Assembly (NCBI GenBank): GCA_013287375.1
Contig: JABDDX010000003.1
Span: 1 to 64,000, forward strand
Direction of reading: 5' to 3'
Origin: Bacteroidota bacterium
GTDB lineage: Bacteria; Bacteroidota; Bacteroidia; Sphingobacteriales; Sphingobacteriaceae
DNA: 64,000 nt
This document shows positions 8,324 to 18,378 of this stretch, piece after piece. Every line of letters begins with the position of its first letter. Position 1 is the first letter of the stretch. The notes under the pieces were generated by a model, which was not told the origin of the DNA, ran no database searches, and saw only the letters and a list, made by a program, of their open reading frames with translations. Both the position numbers and the translations under genes were made by a program.

Positions 8324-8438
8324 AGCAGTACACGTCCTTTCTTTCTTAATTTCTGAAAAAAACGCGTGTTACCTCCGGGGGATAGTATTATCCTTTCGTG
8401 ACCCAGCCCAACAAATTCAAATTTTCAATCACCTGTAA

Positions 8439-9770
<1,332 letters not shown>

Positions 9771-9849
9771 TTTTTTTAGTGATAATAGCGTTGTTACCGG
9801 ATGCGGTTGCTTAATTAAAGCAGCTGCACCTGTAGCGGCAAACAGAAAC

Positions 9850-10905
9850 ATGAATACACAGATATTTAAAAGTTTACAAACATTTGAGTTTGAATCGGGT
9901 CAAAAAGTACAGAACCTTGAAATAGGTTTCCACACCTACGGTAAACTAAATGCTAATAAAGATAATGTAGTTTGGGTTTGCCACGCGCTTACCGCTAACT
10001 CGGATGTATTGGACTGGTGGAAAGGCCTTTTTGGCACGAATGATTATTTTAATCCCGAAGAACATTTCATCGTTTGCGCCAATATTTTAGGTTCGCCCTA
10101 TGGCACTACTAATCCACTGAGCGAAAACCCGGTAACCGGGCAGCCTTATTACCTGGCTTATCCTCAATATAGCGTACGCGACATCGTTAACGCTCATCGC
10201 TTATTGGCCGAACATCTTAAAATAAAAGATATTGAAATATTGATCGGTGGTTCTTTAGGCGGTCAACAGGCTATGGAATGGGGAGTTATTGAACCGGATC
10301 GTATTAAAAATCTGATTCTGATTGCTACTAATGCCCGCCATTCTCCCTGGGGAATCGCCTTTAATGAATCACAGCGTTTGGCTTTAACTGCCGACCGCAC
10401 ATTTTATTCCAACACTCCCGATGGTGGACAAAAGGGATTAAAAGCCGCACGTAGTATAGCGCTTCTATCCTACCGTGGTTACAAAACATATACCGTAAGT
10501 CAGCAAGACGAAGACGATAACATCAGCGATGATCACCGTGCATCATCATACCAAAACTATCAGGGTCAAAAACTGGTGAATAGGTTTAATGCTTACAGCT
10601 ATTGGTATCTGAGCAAAGCAATGGACTCGCACAATGTAGGCCGCAACCGTAAAGGTGTTGAAAAAGCGCTTAGCCTCATCAAGGCAAAAACATTAGTCAT
10701 TGGCATAAAATCCGATGTGCTATTCCCAATTGAAGAGCAACAATACCTGTTCAGGCATATCCCGAAATCAGCCTTTGCTGAATTAGATTCTTTTTACGGG
10801 CACGATGGATTTTTAATTGAAACAGAAGCATTAACAAATATTATCACTTCCTTTTTTAAAACAGACGTTAAAGGGAAAATTATAGAACTACAAAGAATAG
10901 CGTAA
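9850..10905 (+). CDS. metX: Homoserine O-acetyltransferase
   Basis: A 351-residue alpha/beta hydrolase-fold acyltransferase with the nucleophile elbow GGSLGGQQAMEW, the early CHALTANSDV block and NILGSPYGTTNPLS. The C-terminal Asp (KSDVLFPIEEQ) and His (YGHDGFLIE) complete the triad. It acetylates homoserine for MetY. It lies 79 bases after metY, and its TAA overlaps the ATG of hom by one base (TAATG), which indicates translational coupling. The family also includes succinyltransferases; context with MetY favours acetyl. Confidence 0.93.
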   Translation: MNTQIFKSLQTFEFESGQKVQNLEIGFHTYGKLNANKDNVVWVCHALTANSDVLDWWKGLFGTNDYFNPEEHFIVCANILGSPYGTTNPLSENPVTGQPYYLAYPQYSVRDIVNAHRLLAEHLKIKDIEILIGGSLGGQQAMEWGVIEPDRIKNLILIATNARHSPWGIAFNESQRLALTADRTFYSNTPDGGQKGLKAARSIALLSYRGYKTYTVSQQDEDDNISDDHRASSYQNYQGQKLVNRFNAYSYWYLSKAMDSHNVGRNRKGVEKALSLIKAKTLVIGIKSDVLFPIEEQQYLFRHIPKSAFAELDSFYGHDGFLIETEALTNIITSFFKTDVKGKIIELQRIA

Positions 10906-12143
10906 TGAGTAAGAAATTAAATATAGGTTTATTTGGATTTGGTGTAGTTGGTCAGGGATTAAACGATATAATCAGGACAAAAAACCTTAATCTTGAAATA
11001 GTTAAAATCGCCATCAAAAATCCGGACAAAAAACGTTCATTGCCTGCTGAGTTATTTACTACAGACAGGGACGAAATATTAAACAATCCGGAAATAAATA
11101 CCATTGTTGAGCTGATCAATGATACCGAAGCAGCATTCGAGATTGTATCCCGTGCATTGAGCTCTGGTAAAAACGTAGTATCGGCTAGCAAAAAAATGAT
11201 CGCATTACATTTGGAAGAACTGATCGCTCTGCAACAAGAGCATGGTACTTCTTTATTGTACGAAGGCGCTGTTTGCGGTAGTATTCCTATCATCCGTAAC
11301 CTGGAAGAATATTATGACAACGAATTACTGCATTCAATAAGCGGAATTTTTAACGGATCATCCAACTATATCCTTTCTAAAGGATTTTTAGAAAACATGG
11401 ATTATGATACCGCGTTAAAACAAGCTCAAGACCTAGGCTTTGCAGAAACCGACCCTACTATGGATGTTGGTGGTTATGATGCTAAATTTAAACTGGTAAT
11501 AGCCGCGTCACACGCTTACGGCGTAATCGTTAATCCTGATGAGATCCTGAATATCGGTATTCAAACTCTTGCAGCAAGAGATATACAATACGCCCGCGAA
11601 AAGAACCTGAAAATAAAACTGGTTCCTGTTGCTAAAGAGTTAGATGATCGCCATATCGGTATGTTCGTTCTGCCAAAATTCGTGAACGAAACCGAGTTTT
11701 TATATAATGTAGAGTACGAATACAACGGCGTAACGGTGCAAGCCGCGTTTGCCGATCAGCAATTCTTCTTCGGAAAAGGCGCGGGAGGCCACCCTACCGG
11801 TTCGGCTGTATTATCTGACATCGCAGCCCTACGGTACGATTACCAGTACGAATACAAAAAGGCCAAAGCCAAAAAAGATTTAGCCTTCACCAATAATATC
11901 GAACTGAACATCTATCTGCGTTATGAAGATGAGGATTTGGTAGAAGCGCTTCAATTTAAACACATCCAGGAACGTTATTATTCTGATAGCTATAAATTTG
12001 TTATCGGCAAGATCAATCTTCAAAGTTTAATCGATAATCAGCACCGCATAGCAAATAACAAAGCATTTGTGGCATTTGCCGATCAATTAGCTGGAGTTAC
12101 TTTGGCCAAAGAAGTTAAGGTTGCTGCTGAAGCGCTTAGTTAG
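10905..12143 (+). CDS. hom: Homoserine dehydrogenase
   Basis: A 412-residue protein with the NAD(P) motif LFGFGVVGQGL, VSASKKMIA, the catalytic EGAVCGSIPIIRNLEEY block, SGIFNGSSNYILS and TDPTMDVGGYDAKFK. It reduces aspartate semialdehyde to homoserine, the precursor used by MetX. No aspartokinase domain is fused, so it is monofunctional. Start and metX stop overlap. It ends the riboswitch-controlled operon; the long palindrome at 12189 follows the stop and may act as a 3' structure. Confidence 0.93.
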   Translation: MSKKLNIGLFGFGVVGQGLNDIIRTKNLNLEIVKIAIKNPDKKRSLPAELFTTDRDEILNNPEINTIVELINDTEAAFEIVSRALSSGKNVVSASKKMIALHLEELIALQQEHGTSLLYEGAVCGSIPIIRNLEEYYDNELLHSISGIFNGSSNYILSKGFLENMDYDTALKQAQDLGFAETDPTMDVGGYDAKFKLVIAASHAYGVIVNPDEILNIGIQTLAARDIQYAREKNLKIKLVPVAKELDDRHIGMFVLPKFVNETEFLYNVEYEYNGVTVQAAFADQQFFFGKGAGGHPTGSAVLSDIAALRYDYQYEYKKAKAKKDLAFTNNIELNIYLRYEDEDLVEALQFKHIQERYYSDSYKFVIGKINLQSLIDNQHRIANNKAFVAFADQLAGVTLAKEVKVAAEALS

Positions 12144-12188
12144 AGTAATACTAGCGGTTAATAAAAACTGTTTAAATTATAAACTATC

Positions 12189-12272
12189 GTCATTGCGAGC
12201 GAAGCGTGGCAATCCCAAACTATGCAGAGCCGCTCTGTAAGTCGGGGATTGCCACGCTTCGCTCGCAATGAC
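12189..12272. repeat. Long dispersed palindrome, copy 2 (28-bp perfect arms)
   Basis: Arms 12189-12216 and 12245-12272 are exact reverse complements (28 bp) around a 28-base spacer. The ends gtcattgcgag and the interior 'gaagc...gcaat' match the copy at 3528-3606. It lies in the 3' flank of hom and could form a very stable hairpin that ends or protects the met mRNA. Confidence 0.85.
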
Positions 12273-12390
12273 AATTGGTTTTTAGACAGCTTCTCACCCT
12301 CCCCCATAAAGTCCATTGTTTTTTTAATTATTTGTCATAAAAATCAGGAACGTTACCATTTTGATTTTTAATTTCAGATATTTAAAGCCT

Positions 12391-12879
12391 ATGCGGGTAT
12401 CTGAAAATTTGTTAAAATGGGCTATGCGAATTTACCCGCCATTATTTTTCCAGCGCATCTGGGTTAAAAAGTTTGATAAAGACTTTCGTGGTGTCGAGGT
12501 AGTGATCAGGAAAAGCATCTGGAACCGGAACTATAACAATTCCATTTTTGGCGGAACTATCTTTTCCGCAGCCGATGCCTTTTACCCCATCCTGTTTTAT
12601 AAAATCTTTACCAACAAGGGTTACAAGCTACGTGCCTGGTCAAAATCGCTGGAGATTCAATATATTAAACCCGGATTTACCGATCTGTATTATACAATAT
12701 CAATTACAGATGACCAGATAGTAGAGGCTGAAGAAATATTAAATACGGTTGGGAAATATTCGATCTCTCACCCTATCTTGATTTTTGATAAAAATGGCGT
12801 TAATGTAGCTTCGGTTATGAATGAGGTATACATGCGCAATTTAGATTTTATGGAGACTAACAATGCACACAGTAATTAA
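12391..12879 (+). CDS. DUF4442 hotdog-fold thioesterase-like protein
   Basis: The protein has 162 residues from the ATG at 12391 (MRVSENLLKW). An earlier in-frame TTG at 12361 is less likely. The blocks NSIFGGTIFSAADAFYP and SLEIQYIKPG match the DUF4442 hotdog family related to PaaI/YiiD thioesterases. No substrate can be assigned. Its 3' end overlaps the GNAT gene by 17 bases, implying co-translation. Confidence 0.72.
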   Translation: MRVSENLLKWAMRIYPPLFFQRIWVKKFDKDFRGVEVVIRKSIWNRNYNNSIFGGTIFSAADAFYPILFYKIFTNKGYKLRAWSKSLEIQYIKPGFTDLYYTISITDDQIVEAEEILNTVGKYSISHPILIFDKNGVNVASVMNEVYMRNLDFMETNNAHSN

Positions 12880-13318
12880 CGACGAAACGCTTATAAAAAA
12901 AGGCTACAAAATAAGTACAGATCAGGCTTTGCTCGATTTGGATGTTATTCATAACTATCTAAGTAACGAATCATACTGGTCGAAAGGAATAACCAAAGAG
13001 AAAGTACAACGATCAATAGAAAACTCTATGTGCTTTGGTGTTTATAAAGATGGGAAACAAGTTGGGCTGGCACGTGTTGTTACCGACAAAACCACATTCG
13101 CTTATTTGTGCGATGTATTTATATTGGATGAATACCGGGGACATGGATTATCAAAATGGTTATTGCAAACTATTTTGGCGCATCCGGATTTGCAGGGATT
13201 AAAACGATGGACTTTAGCTACGCTTGATGCACATGGCTTGTATAAACAGTTTGGATTTGCTCCCCTAGGCAACCCCGACAGATGGATGGATATTTTTACA
13301 CCTATAAAAAACGATTGA
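12863..13318 (+). CDS. GNAT family N-acetyltransferase
   Basis: A 151-residue GNAT fold with the acetyl-CoA loop region 'VFILDEYRGHGLSKWLLQTIL' split across beta4 and the RGHGLS pyrophosphate loop. The C-terminal 'LDAHGLYKQFGFAPL' is typical of small uncharacterised GNATs. The acceptor is unknown. It overlaps the DUF4442 gene and lies 16 bases before the AlbA_2 gene, in an apparent three-gene unit. Confidence 0.82.
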   Translation: MHTVINDETLIKKGYKISTDQALLDLDVIHNYLSNESYWSKGITKEKVQRSIENSMCFGVYKDGKQVGLARVVTDKTTFAYLCDVFILDEYRGHGLSKWLLQTILAHPDLQGLKRWTLATLDAHGLYKQFGFAPLGNPDRWMDIFTPIKND

Positions 13319-13334
13319 GAGGAAATCAGGGAAA

Positions 13335-13958
13335 ATGAATATTAAAAGGCTGATTTTTGAAGGTGAAGGGGTATCGCTCGACTTTAAAAAAACTATTTCC
13401 AGCTGCGAGAAGATCGCACGCACCATGTCATCATATGCTAACAATAAAGGCGGTCGCCTGTTAATTGGTGTAGCTGATGATGGCACTATTAAAGGCGTAA
13501 AATCCGAGGATGAAGAACGTTACATGATCACCAAAGCGGCGCACATGTTTTGCAAACCTGCCCTGGAACCAACTTTTGAAGAAGTTTATGTAGATGATAA
13601 ACTGGTCTTGGTTGTTACCATCGATGAAAGTAATCTAAAACCCCATTATGCCCTGGCCGAAGACGGCAAATGGTGGGTTTATGTGCGGGTAAAAGACAAA
13701 AGCGTGCTGGCAAGTAAAATTGTGGTTGATGTACTTAAACGTTCAGCAAATGAAAACGGTGTGCTGATAGAATATTCTGCCAACGAAAAAAACTTGCTGG
13801 AGTACCTGGAGAAAAGCAACAGGATAACCGTACGCGAATTTTGCGAGCTGTTAAAACTCACCCGCAAACGCGCGCAACGAATTTTGGTTGATCTGATCCT
13901 TTCGGGCGTTATCCGTATCCATACTACCGAAAAAGAAGAATACTATACCGCGGTATAA
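13335..13958 (+). CDS. AlbA_2 (schlafen-like) domain protein with C-terminal winged helix
   Basis: A 207-residue protein. Residues about 5-125 form the AlbA_2/'divergent AAA-4' module (EGVSLDFKKTISSC, ANNKGGRLLIGVADDGTIKG). Residues about 150-200 look like a winged-helix domain (ITVREFCELLKLTRKRAQRILVDL). Such proteins are annotated as putative transcriptional regulators or RNA-binding proteins, with no settled function. It is close to the GNAT gene upstream and the MATE gene downstream (44 bases). Confidence 0.75.
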   Translation: MNIKRLIFEGEGVSLDFKKTISSCEKIARTMSSYANNKGGRLLIGVADDGTIKGVKSEDEERYMITKAAHMFCKPALEPTFEEVYVDDKLVLVVTIDESNLKPHYALAEDGKWWVYVRVKDKSVLASKIVVDVLKRSANENGVLIEYSANEKNLLEYLEKSNRITVREFCELLKLTRKRAQRILVDLILSGVIRIHTTEKEEYYTAV

Positions 13959-14002
13959 TTGAGCCATCCTGGCCAAAAAACTACCTTTACCTTACTGACC
14001 AC

Positions 14003-15367
14003 ATGAAAGCCGTATACAAAAAATACAAACACCATTATCGAGATAATCTTAAACTGGCTACGCCGGTAATGATATCACAGCTTGGACATACGCTTGTTCA
14101 GGCTTCGGATAGTGTGATTGTAGGGCATTTTGCCGGTACGGTTTGTTTGGCAGCAGTATCATTGGTAAACAGCATTTTTGTTATCCCGATGATTATTGGC
14201 CTGGGTATTTCCTACGGTGTTACCCCACTCATTGCGCAAAATAATGGCCGTAAAGATTATGCCGAATGCGGCAAACTTTTGTCAAACAGCTTATTTATCA
14301 ACCTCATCTGCGGGGCTATACTTTTCGGCGTTTTATTTTTAGGGTCGATATACGCCTTAAATCATTTGCACCAATCGCCGGAGGTTGTGGAGCAAGCCAA
14401 ACCATTTTTAACATTGCTAGGGTTGTCGCTTATTCCAATGTTAATCTTTAACACCTTTAAGCAATTTGCCGAGGGCTTAGGATTCACTAAGCAAGCCATG
14501 GTGATCTCGGTAATTGGAAACATACTTAATATCTGCGTCGGCATTATATTGGTAAAGGGACTATTCGGTATAAAACCCATGGGCGTACGGGGTGTTGGTT
14601 ATAGCACTTTGATAGATCGTTGTTTAATGGCGATAGTAATGAGCGCTTATGTATTTCGCTCCGAGAATTTCAAAGTGTATCTGAAAACCTTTGCCGTTAA
14701 AAACATTAACTATCTGCGCAGTATCCAAATTTTGCGCATCGGTACGCCTATCGCATTACAATACACTTTTGAACTAAGCGCATTCAGCGGAGCTGCCATT
14801 ATGATCGGCAGCATCAGCCTGGTACAACAAGCCGCCCACCAGGTTGCTATTAACCTGGCCTCCATGACTTACATGATTTCAAGCGGAATAGCCGCTGCCG
14901 CCACCATAAAAACCGGCAACTATTTTGGTGTGAAAGATCATAAAGGTTTAAGGTCATCTGCCATATCAAACTACCATATCGTAATAGCGTTTATGGTATT
15001 TACTGCATTGCTTTTTAGCTTAGGCAGCCCCTACCTTCCTTATGTTTATACTACAGATAAAGCAGTTATAGTTGTTGCATCACAGCTACTTATTATTGCG
15101 GCAGTCTTTCAGATTTTTGACGGGACACAGGTTGTAGGTCTCGGGATTCTACGTGGCATGGGCGATGTGAACATTCCTACCATTAGTACATTTTTAGCCT
15201 ATTGGGTAGTTGGTTTACCTGTCGGCTATTACCTGGGGATACAACTAAACTGGGGTGTAAAAGGAATTTGGTACGGTTTGGTTTTAGGGTTGATGGTATC
15301 CTCGGCACTGATGTTTTTCCGTTTCCAATCCATCAGCAGGCGGCACGAAGTAAAAACCATTGAATAA
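14003..15367 (+). CDS. MATE family efflux transporter
   Basis: A 454-residue multipass protein with about 12 hydrophobic segments. It has MatE-type motifs in both halves (LATPVMISQLGHTLVQASDSVIVG near the N-terminus, split; 'GTPIALQYTFELSAF' in the second half). These Na+ or H+ antiporters export drugs or metabolites from the cytoplasm. NorM-like by general pattern; the substrate is unknown. It follows the AlbA_2 gene, and a dispersed palindromic repeat follows its stop. Confidence 0.88.
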   Translation: MKAVYKKYKHHYRDNLKLATPVMISQLGHTLVQASDSVIVGHFAGTVCLAAVSLVNSIFVIPMIIGLGISYGVTPLIAQNNGRKDYAECGKLLSNSLFINLICGAILFGVLFLGSIYALNHLHQSPEVVEQAKPFLTLLGLSLIPMLIFNTFKQFAEGLGFTKQAMVISVIGNILNICVGIILVKGLFGIKPMGVRGVGYSTLIDRCLMAIVMSAYVFRSENFKVYLKTFAVKNINYLRSIQILRIGTPIALQYTFELSAFSGAAIMIGSISLVQQAAHQVAINLASMTYMISSGIAAAATIKTGNYFGVKDHKGLRSSAISNYHIVIAFMVFTALLFSLGSPYLPYVYTTDKAVIVVASQLLIIAAVFQIFDGTQVVGLGILRGMGDVNIPTISTFLAYWVVGLPVGYYLGIQLNWGVKGIWYGLVLGLMVSSALMFFRFQSISRRHEVKTIE

Positions 15368-15390
15368 TGGTTAATTTTATCCAACCAAAT

Positions 15391-15526
15391 CATTGCCGTT
15401 GACTTCAGTCAATGGAATGCAGAGATCACATTTACCGGCTTTAGCCCAAATTTCGCACTAATTCAACATTTGGCTAAAGCCCTATAAACAGCTTATTGAT
15501 TCCGTTGACTAAAGTCAACAGCAATG
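15391..15526. repeat. Nested inverted repeat, second dispersed palindrome family
   Basis: Outer arms 15391-15418 and 15499-15526 match as inverted copies at 25 of 28 positions (cattgccgttgactt / reverse of aagtcaacagcaatg). Inner arms ggctttagcc (from 15437) and ggctaaagcc (from 15472) form a second nested stem. Each outer arm also contains its own small palindrome (gttgacttcagtcaa). The element fills the space between the convergent MATE and HDAC-like genes. Confidence 0.8.
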
Positions 15527-15564
15527 AAAATTCTTGTTTCTAAACACCTTTTAATTAAGATCAA

Positions 15565-16467
15565 CTAAAAATAAAGCTGATTGGCCACGCGATAAGTATT
15601 GCAATGTGCCTCCACAATATCCTTAATCTTCGGCGAATAACCACCACCCATACTTACCTGCACCGATATGTTATACTTGATGCATTGTTCAAAAACAAAC
15701 TGATCACGCATCTTGCATTCTTCGCGGGTTAAACCAAGCTTTCCTAATTTATCAGATGCAAGCACATCCACTCCCGATAAGTAAAATATAAAATCAGGCT
15801 TTTGTTGGACGATGAGTTTTGGCAATGCATCATACAGTAGAGTCAGATAATCGTCCCCGTTTATGCCATCTGTCAAAGGAATATCCAGATCAGATTTCTC
15901 TTTCCTAAACGGAAAATTATTAGCCGCATGCATCGAAAAGGTAAATACTCTGGGCTCATTTTCAAATATCTCGGCAGTGCCATTACCCTGATGTACATCT
16001 AAATCAATAATTAAGATAGATGTGGCTAATCCTTTATTTAATAAATAATTAGCCGCCATAGCCTGATCATTCAGCAGGCAAAAACCTTCGCCCCAGTTGC
16101 TTCCTGCGTGATGCGTGCCACCGGCCACATTAAAGGCGATACCATTCTCAAATGCGAAGTGGCAACCATCGATAGTTCCCTGTCCAATCCGCACTTCACG
16201 TTCCACCAAACGGGCAGATAGTGGGAAACCTATGCGACGTTGTTCTCTGGCCGGTAACGTCAAATCACGCAATTGCTGCCAGTAAATCGCATCATGTGTG
16301 CATAAAATTATTTCTTCCGATATGGCTTTTGGCGAAAACAGGTTTTCCTGCGTGATGAGCCCTTCATGCAACAATTGTTCGGGGATCAGCTCATATTTCA
16401 GCATAGGGAAACGGTGCCCTTCTGGCAAAGGATGAGCATATATCGGATCGAAAGCAATTTGAAGCAT
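15565..16467 (-). CDS. Histone deacetylase-family (acetoin utilization AcuC-like) Zn hydrolase
   Basis: A 300-residue arginase/deacetylase-fold protein. The His pair is in GGTHHAGSNWGEGFC. The Zn ligands are visible as IDLDVHQGNGT (Asp and His) and SGVDVLASDKLG (Asp). Bacterial members deacetylate acetylated lysines, polyamines or small amides; the substrate cannot be read. It is the last gene of a tight minus-strand run (fRMsr, hydrolase, Mpg, KynU, this), 15 bases after kynU. Confidence 0.85.
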   Translation of the reverse strand: MLQIAFDPIYAHPLPEGHRFPMLKYELIPEQLLHEGLITQENLFSPKAISEEIILCTHDAIYWQQLRDLTLPAREQRRIGFPLSARLVEREVRIGQGTIDGCHFAFENGIAFNVAGGTHHAGSNWGEGFCLLNDQAMAANYLLNKGLATSILIIDLDVHQGNGTAEIFENEPRVFTFSMHAANNFPFRKEKSDLDIPLTDGINGDDYLTLLYDALPKLIVQQKPDFIFYLSGVDVLASDKLGKLGLTREECKMRDQFVFEQCIKYNISVQVSMGGGYSPKIKDIVEAHCNTYRVANQLYF

Positions 16468-16482
16468 AATAAAGCCCTACAA

Positions 16483-17763
16483 TCAAATATTTTCCACATA
16501 GGCGGCAAGTAGTCGTCCGGCGTTAAAAACATCCGTAGACGAATTATAAAGGGGCACAGGACTCAAGCGAATCACATTAGGCTCCCGCCAATCACCAATA
16601 ACACCATTTTTGGTTAGATAATTGAAAATTCCTTTGGCATCACCTGCGCAAACCACCGAAAGTTGGCTGCCACGCTTACCAGGTTCTTTTGGTGTGATGA
16701 TTTTGAACAGCTCTTTTCCGTTTTTAAGATTAATATTGTTAATAATAAATTCAAGATAACCCGTTAACACCTCGCTCTTCGCTCTCAACACTGACACCCC
16801 TCCGGCTTCTTCAAAAATATCCAGCGAAGCTTTATGCAGCGCCATCAGCATAATTGGTGGTGTACTTACCTGCCATCCCCCCGCACCTGGTTCGGCATCA
16901 AAGCCTGGGGCCATTAAAAATTGTTTATCCTTACGATACCCCCACCAACCGGCAAAGCGATTATGCTCTTCATTAAAATGCTTCTCATGTACAAATATCC
17001 CACTTATACCACCGGGGCCTGAATTCATGTATTTGTATGAGCACCAGCAAGCGAAATCAACACCCCAATCATGTAATTTCAAAGGCACGTTACCGGCAGC
17101 ATGCGCCAAATCAAATCCCGCGATAACTCCTGCATTGTGCGCAGCCTTAGTGATTACCTCGATATCAAAAAACTGCCCGGTATAATAATTGATCCCGCTG
17201 AACAGCACCAAAGCCAATTCATCCGCGTTATTCTTTATCGCGTCAAGTATATCCTCCGTGCGTAAAGTATATTCTCCACTGCGCGGAAATATCTCAATAA
17301 TGGCATCCTTAGGGTCAAAGCCATGAAACCTAACCTGGCTCTCCAAAGCATATTGATCGGATGGAAAAGCGCCGCCTTCCATTAGAATTTTATATCGTTT
17401 AGTTGTTGGTTTATAAAAACTTACCATTAATAAATGAAGGTTTACTGTAAGTGAATTCATTACACTTATTTCTCTCTCATTTGCCCCCAAAATAGCAGAA
17501 AGTACCGGCGTAAGTTTCTTATGATAGCCTAACCATGGATCATCACCTTCAAACCAGCCTTCTACACCCAACTCTTGCCAGTTAGTAAGCTGCTCAGTAA
17601 GATATCGCTTTGCCGACATAGGCTGCAACCCCAAAGAATTTCCGCACAAATAAATGACATCCCTGCCATTATATTTAGGCAAAAGAAACTTGTTTCTGAA
17701 TGATTTTAACGGATCTTGCTCATCAAGCTGATGCGCGAACTCTGGTGTATTTTGGTACTGCAT
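16483..17763 (-). CDS. kynU: Kynureninase
   Basis: A 426-residue PLP enzyme. It shows YLCGNSLGLQP, EGGAFPSDQYALESQ, DLAHAAGNVPLKLHDWGVDF (split) and the PLP lysine in CSYKYMNSGPGG. It cleaves kynurenine or 3-hydroxykynurenine to (hydroxy)anthranilate plus alanine. No other kynurenine pathway gene is visible in the window, so its role here (tryptophan catabolism or NAD synthesis) is open. It lies 12 bases after mpg and 15 before the deacetylase gene. Confidence 0.92.
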   Translation of the reverse strand: MQYQNTPEFAHQLDEQDPLKSFRNKFLLPKYNGRDVIYLCGNSLGLQPMSAKRYLTEQLTNWQELGVEGWFEGDDPWLGYHKKLTPVLSAILGANEREISVMNSLTVNLHLLMVSFYKPTTKRYKILMEGGAFPSDQYALESQVRFHGFDPKDAIIEIFPRSGEYTLRTEDILDAIKNNADELALVLFSGINYYTGQFFDIEVITKAAHNAGVIAGFDLAHAAGNVPLKLHDWGVDFACWCSYKYMNSGPGGISGIFVHEKHFNEEHNRFAGWWGYRKDKQFLMAPGFDAEPGAGGWQVSTPPIMLMALHKASLDIFEEAGGVSVLRAKSEVLTGYLEFIINNINLKNGKELFKIITPKEPGKRGSQLSVVCAGDAKGIFNYLTKNGVIGDWREPNVIRLSPVPLYNSSTDVFNAGRLLAAYVENI

Positions 17764-17775
17764 AACGCAATATTA

Positions 17776-18378
17776 CTATTTATTAGGCTTACTTACATAA
17801 GGGTTTCCTTTTACATAAAACCGATACGGCAGCAAAGCATCTTCGCCCGCATAGTCAACCCCTACACGCGGCACAGCGGCAATTTCCTCATCAGTAAATG
17901 CTAATCCCCTGTCTTCAATCCACAAAGTATCACTTTGCAGGCTGATTGCATTTATTGCACGGGAAATACCTAAAGCTTTAGCTACCGATCCGGGCCCTTG
18001 GGTAATGTTTGGTTTTAACGCGACCATATTGCGTCGATATAACATGGCCTCTATCCCTTCAGTTGGCTGTATAGCGCGGATTAGAATTGCATGTGGTTGC
18101 CCCTCTACAGATGTAACTATATTAAACATTTCGTGAATGCCATAACATAGATAAACATAAGCAACACCGCCCTGCATAAACATGGTTTTCGTGCGTGGTG
18201 TTATTCGGTTGCCGTAAGAATGGGACGCTCTATCAATTATGCCATTATAGGCTTCTGTTTCAATAATATATCCACCTGTAGTTACACCATCAATACAAGT
18301 AAATAAGTACTTACCTATGAGGTTTTTAGACAGATGAACAACATCGGTATTTAGATAAAATGATTCCGGTAATTTCAC
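17776..18378 (-). CDS. mpg: DNA-3-methyladenine glycosylase (AAG/Mpg family)
   Basis: A 200-residue protein with the family signature: ETEAYNGIIDRASHSYGNRI, MFMQGGVAYVYLCYGIHEMF (split) and AILIRAIQPTEG. The catalytic Glu/Tyr region and the DNA-intercalating Tyr block are visible. It removes alkylated or deaminated purines in base excision repair. Its start overlaps the alpha/beta hydrolase stop by four bases (ATGA). Confidence 0.92.
   Translation of the reverse strand: MKLPESFYLNTDVVHLSKNLIGKYLFTCIDGVTTGGYIIETEAYNGIIDRASHSYGNRITPRTKTMFMQGGVAYVYLCYGIHEMFNIVTSVEGQPHAILIRAIQPTEGIEAMLYRRNMVALKPNITQGPGSVAKALGISRAINAISLQSDTLWIEDRGLAFTDEEIAAVPRVGVDYAGEDALLPYRFYVKGNPYVSKPNK

Noticed and set aside
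12361-12390. TTG start extending the DUF4442 gene by ten residues
   Set aside because: An ATG at 12391 fits homologue length and gives a normal N-terminus.
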